DNA of 64,000 bases from Miscanthus floridulus (lineage: Eukaryota > Streptophyta > Magnoliopsida > Poales > Poaceae): NCBI RefSeq assembly GCF_019320115.1, contig NC_089587.1:87934939-87998938 (forward strand), read 5' to 3'. Shown here one piece after another: positions 35,031 to 45,804 of this stretch. Every line of letters starts with the position of its first letter. Within the stretch, counting starts at the first letter, position 1. The position numbers were made by a program, and so were the translations under genes. The notes beneath the pieces were generated by a model that was not told the origin of the DNA, searched no databases, and was given only the letters and a program-made list of their open reading frames with translations.

Positions 35031-36264
35031 TTATTTCTTGATCATGTCTAGATGCAAATGCTTGACTCATAAATGAATGAGAAGCTCCTGAATCAAATAA
35101 AACAACAACGGGATGCTTGTTGACGAGAAACATACCAGCCGTGACAACTTCTCCGGTGGGCACTTCCTCCACAGCGGTATAATGCACTTGTCCCTGATGT
35201 GCCCTAGCATGCGCCTGTCTCTGATGGTTCTGATTCTGGTTGCTATTCTTCTTGGGGTGGGGGCATTCCTTGGACCAATGACCCAGTTGGTTGCAGTTGA
35301 AACATGGTTGATTACTTCTGAATCTGGTGGAACTGTCCTGACTGCCATTTCCTTTTGGTAAGGCAATAGTAAACGCCTTATGAAATGGTTTTTGTGGCCT
35401 GTTATTCTGAGCTTTCGGTGGTGGAGGCCTAAACTTAGGTGCAGGTGGACGGAATTGTGGCCTAGCTGTGATAGGCGCTTTTGACTGGAAAGATCCGGAC
35501 GCACTAGCCTCATATGCCCTCTTGTGACCCTTGGCAACTGCATGCATGTTGTTGTGATTTTCTTGGGTCAAGGCATCACTAATAAACTCATTGTACGTGG
35601 CACACCTAGAATTTGCCATAGTCTTCATCAGTTTAGTACCCAGACCCCGTTTGAAACTCTCTATCTTTTTCTCCTCGATATCTACAAAACCTAGAGCATA
35701 TCTGGACAAGTTGTTGAATGCGTGCATATATTCTGTGAGTGACTTTGTTCCTTGAGTGAGCCTCATAAATTCGGCTGCTTTCATGCGCATCAGGCCCGGG
35801 GGAATATGGTGTCCCCTAAAAGCTAGCTTGAACTGTTCCCAGGTAACTCGCGCATTAGCGGGCAAAGACGATAGGAAATGTGTCCACCAGATCCCTGCTG
35901 GTCCTTGCAATTGATGAGAAGCATACTCTGCTTTCAGATGCTCTGTGACCCTTAGCAGACGAAATTTCTGCTCAATGGTATTTAGCCACTCATCGGCCTG
36001 CAGTGGTTCCTCAGCCACCCTAAAGATTGGAGGCTTCGTATCTAGAAACTCCTTGAATGTACTATGCTGATTTGGCTTAGCCCCTGGTTGATGTGGGTGG
36101 CCACGAGCAGTGTTTTGCGCGATGAGGCGCAAAGCTTCCTCCATTGTCCTTTGGCTCCCTAGGAACTGGGTAAAGAACTCCTAAGCAGACGGCGGCGGCG
36201 GTGGTGGTAAGTCATCACCATTGCCATCCTGGCTGCTACTAGCTCCTGCACGGGTGCGCGTCAT
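35005..36264 (-). pseudogene. gag: G2 gag with protease start
   Basis: The likely start is ATG at 36264 (MTRTRAGASSS), directly after a CAG. A TAG at 36184-36182 follows a run of Pro codons; the open part then runs from 36144 with 379 codons. The capsid domain (residues about 30-180 of that part) shows PPIFRVAEEPLQADEWL, GIWWTHF and LTQGTKSLTEYMHAF, typical of retrotransposon gag. A Pro/Lys-rich linker and one intact zinc knuckle CFNCNQLGHWSKEC follow, then the protease active site DSGASHSF. Its product would form the particle shell and bind element RNA. Apart from the one early nonsense codon it is nearly intact, up to the frameshift near 35005. Confidence 0.93.
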
Positions 36265-36618
36265 CTGCGAAGTTGCAACAATAAGCGATTATTGGTTGAT
36301 GTCAAGAGATTGCAGATGAATCATAATCATGCCAAACTGAAATTACTGGAGAAAATTCTCAAAATCACAATAAAAACAGAGGCATAACACTTCATTCTTG
36401 CAACATGACATCCCTAATTAAACCACTTATCGCGCTCATAACGCATGCAAATTTAAATCGTGATTACCGACAAAGGACTGGAATTGCATTGATGTTCGAC
36501 CAAACGTGCGATTAATCAACATTACATGATAGTCGGGTTACTAATGCCAAATTCGAACTACAGGTCCATTACATGAATAAAGGTGATACATTAGACCTTC
36601 CACTAAGTACTAAGCGAT
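36265..36618 (-). other. Spacer between pre-gag ORF and gag of G2, possible intron
   Basis: AT-rich sequence without an open frame between the stop of the pre-gag ORF and the gag ATG. On the minus strand it ends TTATTGTTGCAACTTCGCAG immediately before ATGACGCGC. That is a plausible 3' splice site with a pyrimidine-leaning tract. Gag could therefore be made from a spliced RNA that skips the pre-gag ORF. Confidence 0.5.
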
Positions 36619-37542
36619 CTAATCCTCATCATGATCACTATCGAGGTCAGACGTAGGATCATCTCCTTCCTCAGGCTCCACTTCTTCTTCAGGCTCTACT
36701 TCTTCTTCTTCCTCGTCCCCTTCTAGATCCATCTCTGCGGCTCCAGGTGGGACATAAGGGTGGAGCTAGTTGTTCAGTAGATGAACCTCTTCATGTAGAT
36801 TATCGTTGTATTCTTCCGCATTGGCCAGCTGCTGCCCCAGCTCGAACTGTCGAGCTCTCAGAACATCTTCCCTGGACCAGGTTACATTCCTTTGGTGGGT
36901 TAACCGAGTCATCTCTTCAGTGAGCCTCTCAATCTCGGCATCGTGCTCCCTCTGAAGCCGATGTCGGTCCTCGTGGGCATGACCAAGAGCACCAGACACA
37001 TGTCTGAGGCTACCTTCTACTCTATCTAACACTCTCATCACTGTGAACATGACGCTCATGGAAGGGTTATCACTGTTCTACCCTTCTGCTGCACCAATCT
37101 CCAAAGATCTTCCTCTTGCCTACTGCCATGAGTCAGTGGAGGGGTTACCCCTTGGAAAGACTCCAGCCAAGGCGGCTGCCAGCTCCTGAGGAAAATGATC
37201 CATGATATCCCTCAGGATCCCAAAGGCTACCCTGCCAGCTGCTTCTTCAGTAGTCCTGCCAGTTGACTCATAACACCAACCTGTCCACTCAGAATCGTCA
37301 TCTTAGGGACGAACAACGGCCTCCATAGTAACTAAGAGACCTTCTCCCAACTGCTCATTCGCCTAGAAGTAGTGGGGTTCCATTGCATCAGGATAGCCTA
37401 CATAGCTGAGCACTCTCCACAAGAGTGTAGGCATCCTGAACTCTCCAAGAAATGTATGACGTTGACGGGTACGTGGAGCAAGCTAACGGCTGGGAGCTCT
37501 GCCTCCGGTGGACTTGTGAGCAGTCTGCTTGGTGCGTGCCAT
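36619..37542 (-). pseudogene. Pre-gag ORF of G2 with histone H3-like N-terminal tail
   Basis: ATG at 37542 opens one reading frame of 308 codons to TAG at 36619, without frameshifts but with six in-frame stops (codons 20, 60, 80, 141, 155, 259). Residues 1-19 read MARTKQTAHKSTGGRAPSR; histone H3 begins ARTKQTARKSTGGKAPRKQ. K4, K9, S10, T11, G12 and G13 are kept, R8 is His (CAC, one transition from CGC), and the stop at H3 position Q19 is TAG (one transition from CAG), followed by LA as in H3. Residues about 75-134 hold an unrecognised part with WTGWCYEST. Residues about 165-255 are rich in Glu, Arg and Leu and look coiled-coil. The last 45 or so residues are mostly Asp and Glu. The H3 resemblance is seen directly; a role as chromatin mimic is inference. 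No known protein domain is recognised elsewhere in it. Confidence 0.85.
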
Positions 37543-37791
37543 CTGCACCATTAACATGTACCACTTGGTGAGACAATGCCATAATGGATAAGAGTTACAT
37601 AACCGAGTAAGAATTTTATAAGGGGAGGAACAATTTAATTATGTGAATGGTGATTATCATGATGCATGCTCGTTCCGTACGTCCTCACAAACTTAGGAAA
37701 AATTTGTTTCTAACGGTAGACACGGTGGCATACATACGTTCTCTCATAAATAGCGTAACTAGTCGAGCTACCCATTTCGTTGTTAGTGTAC

Positions 37792-38030
37792 CTGCATAAA
37801 ATTTCATTTCAGCCCTAAACCCATAATGAAATATGCAGAATGTAATTATAAATACTTCCATATATGTATACCCATACATATACTTCCGTACCAATCTACC
37901 CGACAAAAATTTAAACCCATAATTAAATACGTACCATATACACATGCAAGCATGCATACATAGCCGTACCAAAGCTAACTCTTCCCGACCGCACGCTTAC
38001 ATCTTGCGGTCATGTCACTTATCATCTTAC
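37792..38030 (-). other. Predicted intron in the G2 5' leader
   Basis: On the minus strand the donor is GCCAAG|GTAAGATG and the acceptor TTTTATGCAG|GTACACTAAC. Both boundaries align with those of the G1 leader (360 and 613) although the interior differs. The 239-base intron lies between the PBS and the pre-gag ORF. Confidence 0.6.
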
Positions 38031-38298
38031 CTTGGCGTAGAGGCATTTGATCCATACATTACCACTCAAGTGAATGGCATCCATACTATAGCACGCCGTA
38101 TGGACGACGAAGTAAAACCCCCCATGTTAGTACTTAAATAGCCACCTAATAGTCCTTAATTTGGGCATAAGGAAGGTGATCATTGGCACACTTTAGATTT
38201 CAAATACCTATTATATTACTATTAGTTGCTAGAGAAGGGTTTTTGGAAAACAAAAACTTTTGTTTTAAATACACTTATGACAAATAACGTTGAATCTT

Positions 38299-38310
38299 GC
38301 TCTGATGCCA
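38299..38310 (-). other. Primer-binding site of G2
   Basis: On the minus strand TGGCATCAGAGC lies two bases after the 5' LTR terminus CA. It differs by one transition from TGGTATCAGAGC, the initiator Met tRNA site. Confidence 0.9.
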
Positions 38311-38312
38311 GC

Positions 38313-41300
38313 TGTCGCAGAACCGACCAATTTATAAGAGTATAAGTACAATGGCAGCCCACAAGCGGTCGCACTGTCATACTTGAACCCATATAAACCC
38401 GGTAGTCCATCGAGTACCACGACGGGTCTCGATAAACGATTTACAACAACCAAGATCGTACAGGATTCAACATACATGCCACATAGTACATAAAGTTCAC
38501 AGATACATTTCATCATCAGAGTACGAATAAAAGTTATTACAAACCGAGTTTGATAAATAAAGCGGAAGCAAATAAGTTCGAAAATAAAGTTTCTAACATA
38601 GTTTGATATAGTGCCAAGTAAGATCACGGTCCACAAAAGCAAGGATAGGAATTAATAAAGAAGCCTGCCCAAGGCTTACTCCTCAACCACAGCGGGATAG
38701 AAGCAACTCTTGCAATAACCATGATACACAGTGCCATCTGCAACAATGGGAAAATAAACCCTGAGTACGAGAAGGTACTCAGCTAGACTTACCCGTCATG
38801 AACCAAAAATAAAATGACTCCAAGGATTATGCAAGGCTGTATAAGTGGACGTAACTTGACAACATTTTTGCATAAAAGCAATTGAATCATGGTACAGTTA
38901 CAAATTCTTTACCAGGTTAATTATAACTATCCATTTCTAGGTTAGCAACTATCCTGTGCCAAACATGTGGTATATCATTTAGAAGCATACAATAGTAACC
39001 ATAGCAGGTAATGTAATTCCATATTCATCCGAACCATCATGTTTCATAACACAGTTGCTACGATGTTGGGACTAGCCAAGTTTCTCACTATCCGGGAGAG
39101 ACGGCGATTCGAATCGATTTCAACCAGCTGAGAATTTATTCCTAACATAAACCTAGGTCTACCAGCCACGATAGCCTTAGGTCACCTTTGGTACAACTCA
39201 GGTACACATTTCGTGGGTCTGTACCGCGCCGCACAATCTGGAACACCAGATGCCAGGATGCTTAGGCCACGCCTGCCCTTAGGCTCAGTCTGATCGTTCC
39301 CCGGAAGGAGCGCACAACAGAACGGTTCCCGACCTGAGTTGAATTACTCGGCTTCACGGTCGGAACGAGTTATCTGGCCAGCTAAGTGAGAGGCATGCGT
39401 TCAATCTTGTCAGAAGCGCCAACAATGGTACGGTCCTTAATCGACATAGATGGGGATAGATCCACACCCAAGACCTCCATGTCTTGTTGCTTCTCTATCG
39501 ACTTCCCGTCCGGTCTCGATTTACTTTTACTCCATGGTTCTGTTCCACGATAGCAGATATAGCCAACCGTGCCCCGGTATCCACCTACATCTCACAGGTG
39601 ATAGGACATCACCTGACTTCTACCGGTCTAAGCATGGCTAAGCATATATTCGATCCTAGACCTATACCGGTTAAAGTGTTAATATCTGGACAAGGAATTT
39701 ACATGCATCAAGTGGTTCCATTCAACTCTTATAACCTAATGCATCAATCATAAGTACATAAGTAAACATTTGTAAATTACTGGGAGACTTAGAATGCTCC
39801 GGGGATTGCCTCGCAGAAAGGAAGTTGGGCGGTGGTCAGGACACTCTGGATGCTCTTTAGGGTTCTGCTCCGCGCCTTCGGGAGCTGCGGCTTGCGGATT
39901 CTCCTGCTAGTCCCCTTCCTCTGCTTCTTCGAATTCCAGCAACGTGATCTCTTCCTCCGATCCTACATGCATGAGTATGGCATAAGTATTACGAATGCAT
40001 ATATGTTTACAAGTGCATCATGTTTATTGAGTAGGTGCATATCTCTTCTCGGTTATTTAATTATCAACTTCCATAATGCATCGATTGTACCACAAAATAG
40101 CAGCTACTTGTTTCACTCATAATTGGAGTTCTACAAATCCAAATCCAGTGATCCTAGACTTTCTGGAAAGCTTATCAAATTCTCTACAACTTTGTTATTA
40201 ACCATTTTTACAGTACACATCATTTTCAACATGCAACTCATCAAACTCCAGAATCTGTCCGGAAATTATTCAATATGCAATACAAAGTAACAATACTTCT
40301 ACTTCATGTAATCATTCAAAATTTGACAACATAAAATCTACCAACAGTTTAAGCATACCAAATACATTTAAGATAATATAATGGTGAAGCCCAAACTATT
40401 TATTTACATGCCTTTATTATTTTATTTAGATATCTAGGTTAAATAATAAACATATATCAAATGTGCTTCATAAATTCTATAAATTTTACAGTGCCTTACT
40501 AATGCTATCAAAGGACTACTATAAAAATTTCATGTCATTTTACCTAGTACAACACCCTATACAAAAATGATAAGGCAGCAAGGCTTGAAATAGCATAAAT
40601 AGAAAACCCTATTGAAAGGTGTCAAGCAACAGATTTCCTATTTTTCTTAGCATCCATATGGTACTAGTATTACCTTTAAAAATTTTCATGAATTTTGGAT
40701 GTATAAATAATTTATAAAAATTCATGCAAGGATTAACTATTCATAAAAGAAAAATCTATAACTATAAATCTACATATGCACTGGTCCTCAAATTTTTACC
40801 AGAGTTCATATATGCTAATACTAGCTTACCACAAAAATTTCATACATTTTGGAGCACAGGAACTCTAGATATAAAAGAAACAAATTTGAATGCATTCAAA
40901 AGCACATTTCAAATCCCTATTTAAATCTCCAAAAATTTCTACTGTACAAGTCAAGAACATATTTTCCCTAAATACTACACTTCCTAAGGAACATAACCAA
41001 ATTTATCTCACAATTTTTGAAGCTACCAAACTAAAGATATAAAAATCACAAAACAACACCAGATCAGGATTTAAATGAACTAGCTTTCAAGTTGGAGCCC
41101 TTGACAAAAGGGACCCACAAGTCAGGGGACCCCACATGTCAGTGAAACAGAACAGAGCAATGGCGCGGAATCAACGCGGGAACGGCGGAGCTTGCCGATG
41201 GCGGGGTTGCCGGTGGTGACATTATCACCAGATGTTCTACTCGACATTGCGCACACAACCATCTACTTGGTGGGACTGCTCGTCGGTGCTAGCAACGGCG

Positions 41301-42699
41301 GCGGCGCTCATGGCGGAGCAGTGGCGCTGGATGACGGCGAGGCGCCAGTGGAAGCTACGGCGGCTCCAACTAAGGCTTGGACGAGTATCTCTAGACCACG
41401 GCGATCCTATACCACAAGCTATCACGGCCAATGATGGACGGAGGCGACGTGGCCCCGGTGACAGGGTTAGCGGCGGAGCTCCGGCGATCTCGCGCGCGTT
41501 GCGGTGGCTTACCAAGCGCGGTCAGCGAGCACGGGAGGAGGCAGTGGGTCGTGGGGGCACTAGTGGAGGCGTTGCAGGGGTGGAGAAGCAGCGAGGGTGA
41601 GCTGGCGTTGGCTATGGCGACGGCGGAGGTGCAGGCCGAGCTCGGCTGTCGCTGTGGCGAGGAAGACGGAGCAGAAAATGGGAAATGAGGTGTGGGGTGG
41701 CTCGGGCAGGCGCTGGCGGTGTTAAGGCCGCGCTTAGGCGCGTCGTGGCCTGCGTGGTCAGGGCAATGGCGACGCGCAGCCATGGCGACCTCCACGTGGT
41801 GCGCGGTGTCTGAAGCCGGTCGGCCATCGAGCTGGGCGATTCAGTTCGTCAGACAACACGAAGCCGAGCCTGACAGCGGGTTTTGATGTTCATTTAACTG
41901 CTAATCCGTGGCTCCTAAGTAAAAATTGTCTGAAGAGGATTTGTAGAACCAGGTACCAGCTACAACTTTTGTTCAAGAATCTAGTTCTAATTCGCAACCA
42001 AAACCAAGTTATATCATCCCCAATGTCAGCCTGACAGTCGGTCAGCGAACCTAGACTTAGAAAAATTTTACAAGTGTTGAAATGTTGATTTTGCTGATTC
42101 TTGTGAGACCAATTCAAGAATGTTAGGAGCTGAATCAGTTAGTGACCCAAAAATAAAAGTTGTTCCTTATGTCAAATACTACAACTTTTCTTTAGTGATC
42201 TTCTCCATGCAAGGTCTCTAACACCTAGTTCAAATTTGGTCAAACATGTCACTTTTAAATGATGATACACATCAAAGCATGGCTTAATGACCTATTTACC
42301 CCTAACCATGAATATCAAAGTTGTTCATAATGATACTCTAAACATGTTTAAGCAATTTGCAAGGTCATTCCATCATTTTATGTAGTAGTCACTCATAGAG
42401 CTATTTAGTGTAATCACATGAAACATGACTTAAAGGCTTGATTCTGGAAAGTGACTTTCATGAAAAATGTTCTAATTGCTAACCCATGAGTGGTTACATG
42501 TTTTTGTGACTCAAATCTACCAAGTACATGTTTACATTCATGACCATTTGCATATGTACAAAGAAACATGCAATAACAAGCAACGTTGCATATGTTTCAA
42601 TTCAATGTTTCAAGTGTAAATGCTTGTTTATGAATGCGTGATGATCATGCTCATGTTATGCAAATCAAGTTATGCAAGGCTAACACCCGAGGTGTTACA
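38313..42699 (-). mobile_element. 5' LTR of G2
   Basis: On the minus strand it runs from TGTAACACCTCGGG (42699) to CTGCGACA (38313), 4387 bp. It is almost co-linear with the 3' LTR. It carries the same hairpin (38761-38782), palindrome (39106-39115) and GC-rich island (41090-41870). The right target-site duplication CTGCG follows at 42700-42704. The U3, R and U5 boundaries cannot be placed without transcripts. Confidence 0.94.
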
Positions 42700-43929
42700 C
42701 TGCGTAGACGCGACATGTGGCGGCGTCGGACTCACCCTAGAGTCTAGTGGCGGGCGTCAGACCGACATTCGAGGGTTTTTACCCTCTCTGGTGCTCTCTA
42801 GACTTTGTCAGACCCTCCCTGTGTGGAGTTCGATGGTGCGTCCGAAGCCGAGTCCGACGGTGATGATCAGCGCTTGTCAGTGAGCCGTTGCTTGGCAACT
42901 ATCATTTTGAATGAAACGGGACAAGTGGCAGCGTGGGAGTGGACGTGGTAGGGCATCGGACAGTGCATCGGATGGTCCGATGACCCATGTAGCCAAGTCC
43001 AACGATCACTTAAGTGACCTAACGACTCTTTGCTCTTGGGGTGTCTATTTAAGTGAAAGGGCCGACCTTAGGCGCCCTCTCTTGGCACTTTGATATACTT
43101 TTCATCCCTTAGAGCTAAGCTACACCTCTCCAACCACTCTAGCTTGATTGATTCATCTTTTGGTCAGATTGGAGAGCATCCAAGTGCATTGCTTTGAGTG
43201 ATTGCATCTAGAGGCACTTGGTGTTTGTGTTTCGCTGTGGATTTCTCTTGTTACTCTTGGTGGTTGCCACCACCTAGATGGCTTGGTGCAGCAAGGATCA
43301 TCGAGAGGAGGAAGGTGCTTGTCTCTGGCTCCGATCATGGTGATTGTGAGGGGTTCTTGATCTTTCCTTGGTGGAGAGCCAGAAGGTACTCTAGTGGATT
43401 GCTCATAGCTTGTGGATCCCTATCTTATGTTGGTTGTGCGACGCCTGATTGCGGGTTTGGCGTGTGATGCCTATTAGCGCATAAACCTCCAAGTGTGTGA
43501 ATCGCTACAACGGAGACTAGCTTGCCGGCAAGCAAGTGAACCTCGGTGAAAAATCATTGTGCCATCTCATCACCGGGATTTCATTAGTATTCTTGATTGA
43601 TCACTTGTCGCGGCAGTATATCTCAACTACCCTACCTTGCATTTACTTTCCTAGTGTAGCTAAGCTCTTTAGTGTAATTAGTTTTGAGAGCTAGCTTTCT
43701 TACTTGTGTAGTTTGGTTAGTGAGGCTCTTTAGTTAGTCTTTGAGAGTTCACTAACTTAGTGATAGTGACATAGCCTTTGTGTGATTAGAGACTATAGCA
43801 ACTAGAATTATGGTAGGTGGCTTGCATTTTTAGTAGGCTAGCGCAAAACTTGCTTCACCTCATATTTATCTAATCACTTGGCTTAATGTTATTGTAGAAA
43901 TTTTTATAGCCTATTCACCTCTTCTCTAG
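42700..43929 (+). mobile_element. C2 3' LTR, right part, truncated
   Basis: It continues the C2 LTR after G2: GTCGGAC-type repeats to about 43010, then the block matching 16570-17045, then the last 430 bp that were deleted in the C1/C2 internal LTR and that match 8805-9130. It stops at CTTCTCTAG, about 22 bases before the LTR terminus CCTTTCA, and is joined to unrelated GC-rich DNA. The far boundary of the Sirevirus tandem is therefore broken and has no recoverable target-site duplication. Confidence 0.88.
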
Positions 43930-44737
43930 TAACCGCCCCCGACGACAAAGGCTGGCCAGGAAGCACCGGCTCCAGCTACGAGGGCTGGTCGACGGTGTCC
44001 ACGGACATGGAGTCCCACGGCATATCCAGAGTATGCAACGTGGCCACAGCACCCATGGCGCCCCCTACATCTCCAACTCTATGGCCTCCCAGGCTGGCTT
44101 CATGGTCTCCAGAGGGTCTTCATCAACGAGCAACCGGAGCTCGGGCCCAGCATCCGTGCCCAGTGGTTTGGGCCTAACAACACCACCTTGGATCCCTGGA
44201 CTATCGAACAAGTGGCCCAGATCATAATTTGGCCCATCAGCCTAGGCCACCCGCCTTGGGGCTAGGTAGAGCCACAGCGACAATGTCTGCCTCAAGCTAC
44301 ATAGGGTTCGCTGCCACTCCACGACCACATGGGCAGACACAGACACCATGGTGTAGAAGTCAAACCCGTCAGCCACCCCTGGAGCGCCACATCGCAGCCC
44401 GAGTACATCCCTTGACAACTTTCTGCCCACGCCACGCCTGTGGTCAGATGCGGCAGGCATCTTAGCAACGCGTGGAGTGTCACGCCATGGCGAGGCGACA
44501 TCCGGGATCTCCCCCAAGGTGCTGGTGCCTTCACGGACCATCTGGTATGGATCAAGGGACCACCACACCATGGTCGCATTCTCGCTCGACGCCGGCGGCA
44601 CAAGCGCCGACCATGACTTGACGATGAGTAAACCGCACTTCCGAGATGACCGCACGAGGACGAATACCGGAGCCATTGCCTCTTAGCGATGGGGCGCCTC
44701 TGGCCTCCCTCGAGCGCACCATCCGAGGCCTGAACAA
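43930..44737. other. GC-rich fragment, gene-like but unidentified
   Basis: About 0.8 kb with exon-like composition, open in pieces on both strands. One plus-strand frame near 44100-44270 reads RVFINEQPELGPS and QWFGPNNTTLDPWTIEQ before a stop. A minus-strand frame spans 44676-44242. I do not recognise either. It could be a captured gene fragment or an old gene remnant. It lies between a truncated LTR and a probable CACTA terminus. Confidence 0.4.
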
Positions 44738-44960
44738 CACTGCAAGAATCCTATTAATCCATGATGAAAAATTTCTTCACGGATCACCAAAAGTCGTCAC
44801 CAAGCAGCGTCTGTAATGGTTTCAGATATCGTCATGGATTGAGCGTCATGGATTAACCTGCATGATGGTTTATCCAAAACCGTCACGGACTAAAGGAATC
44901 AGTGATGGTTTTAAACCGTCACGATAGAGGCCTAGTTAGCCCAGCCCAAGCTCATTTCCT
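44738..44960. mobile_element. Probable CACTA-type DNA transposon terminus
   Basis: CACTGCAAGAATCC resembles the CACTACAAGAAA termini of grass CACTA elements. Subterminal DNA follows, packed with short repeats in both orientations: CGTCATGGATT (twice), CCGTCACGGACT, AAACCGTCACGA and ATGGTTT. Such subterminal arrays are typical transposase-binding regions. I did not find the opposite terminus, so the element may be truncated or may end within 46000-46610. Confidence 0.55.
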
Positions 44961-45804
44961 ATAACGAAAAATAACCGTCTGGCTGCTGATGACATCACCA
45001 GCCCATTCATTATTGGCCAATACAATAAGTGGGCCACCAAGTTCAACCATGAGCACTCTAGTTATTTAAGCCCAGCTCAACGTTGATTTCGGTCATGAAA
45101 TTTTGGCATTTGTATATAAAGCAAATAAAAATACCAATTTTGATCCCTATTTTAACAATTACTATTCTAGTTCACGAGAAGCCTTAAGGTCCATATAGAC
45201 AACATTATAATTTTGTGAACACATCAAATTATACCGAGCTTATTCCAGCATACTGATACAAATAATAAATCATGTTTTCATCCAAAATCACATCAAATAC
45301 AAAGTCACAAGTTTCATACAAGCTAAACTTCATATCACGTTAGCTACTCTAGGTCCCAACAAATGCATTTGCTGAGATGCTCTGCTCCTCTCCACCTGCC
45401 GTTGCTCCTCTCAAGCCCTGAAAACAGAAATAGAAATGCAAGACAATAAGACACTAAAACCATAGAAGTAGAGAGCTGAAAACTCTATGAATAGAGCTAT
45501 TTTAAAAATGCCTGCAACCTACAGATAGAACTAGCCAGAATAAACAGGTCATTGCAAAATTACTCCAAGCTAATCATGTGAGGGAGAACTATTAGTTAAT
45601 ATAATAGAGAACATTAACGATTGCTCTCGTGATCGCTTGTCACTGTTGCACAAAAAAGACAATTCACAAAATGAAACATGTGCCAAGTGATGAACTATGA
45701 GAACTGAACTAACTTCACAAATTCAGAAACTGAAACTCTGAATATTGACTGAACTATCTGCTAAAATACTGAAAACTAAAACAAACTACAGAACAAAAAT
45801 TCAC
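44961..45804. other. AT-rich segment without recognised features
   Basis: It lies between the CACTA-like terminus and the gene remnant at 45805. No open frame of note, no terminal repeat and no RNA gene is seen. It may be interior of the same DNA transposon. Confidence 0.4.

Larger units (their letters stand above)
27421..42699 (-). mobile_element. G2: complete Tekay/Del-type gypsy chromovirus (15.3 kb)
   Basis: Two long LTRs (27421-31808 and 38313-42699) flank a 6.5-kb interior on the minus strand, with PBS, PPT and a 5-bp target-site duplication (CTGTG/CTGCG). Order on the minus strand: 5' LTR, PBS, leader with intron, an extra ORF with an H3-like N-terminus, gag, protease, reverse transcriptase, RNase H, integrase, chromodomain, PPT, 3' LTR. 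The chromodomain and pol sequence place it among chromoviruses, most like Tekay/Del. The coding regions are broken by a handful of nonsense codons and few frameshifts. In the first 121 aligned LTR bases I count 5 differences, all transitions, so the insertion is not very recent. Confidence 0.95.

Noticed and set aside
44242..44676. 144-codon minus-strand ORF
   Set aside because: Overlapped by plus-strand frames of similar quality and not recognised. It is reported only as an unidentified GC-rich fragment.
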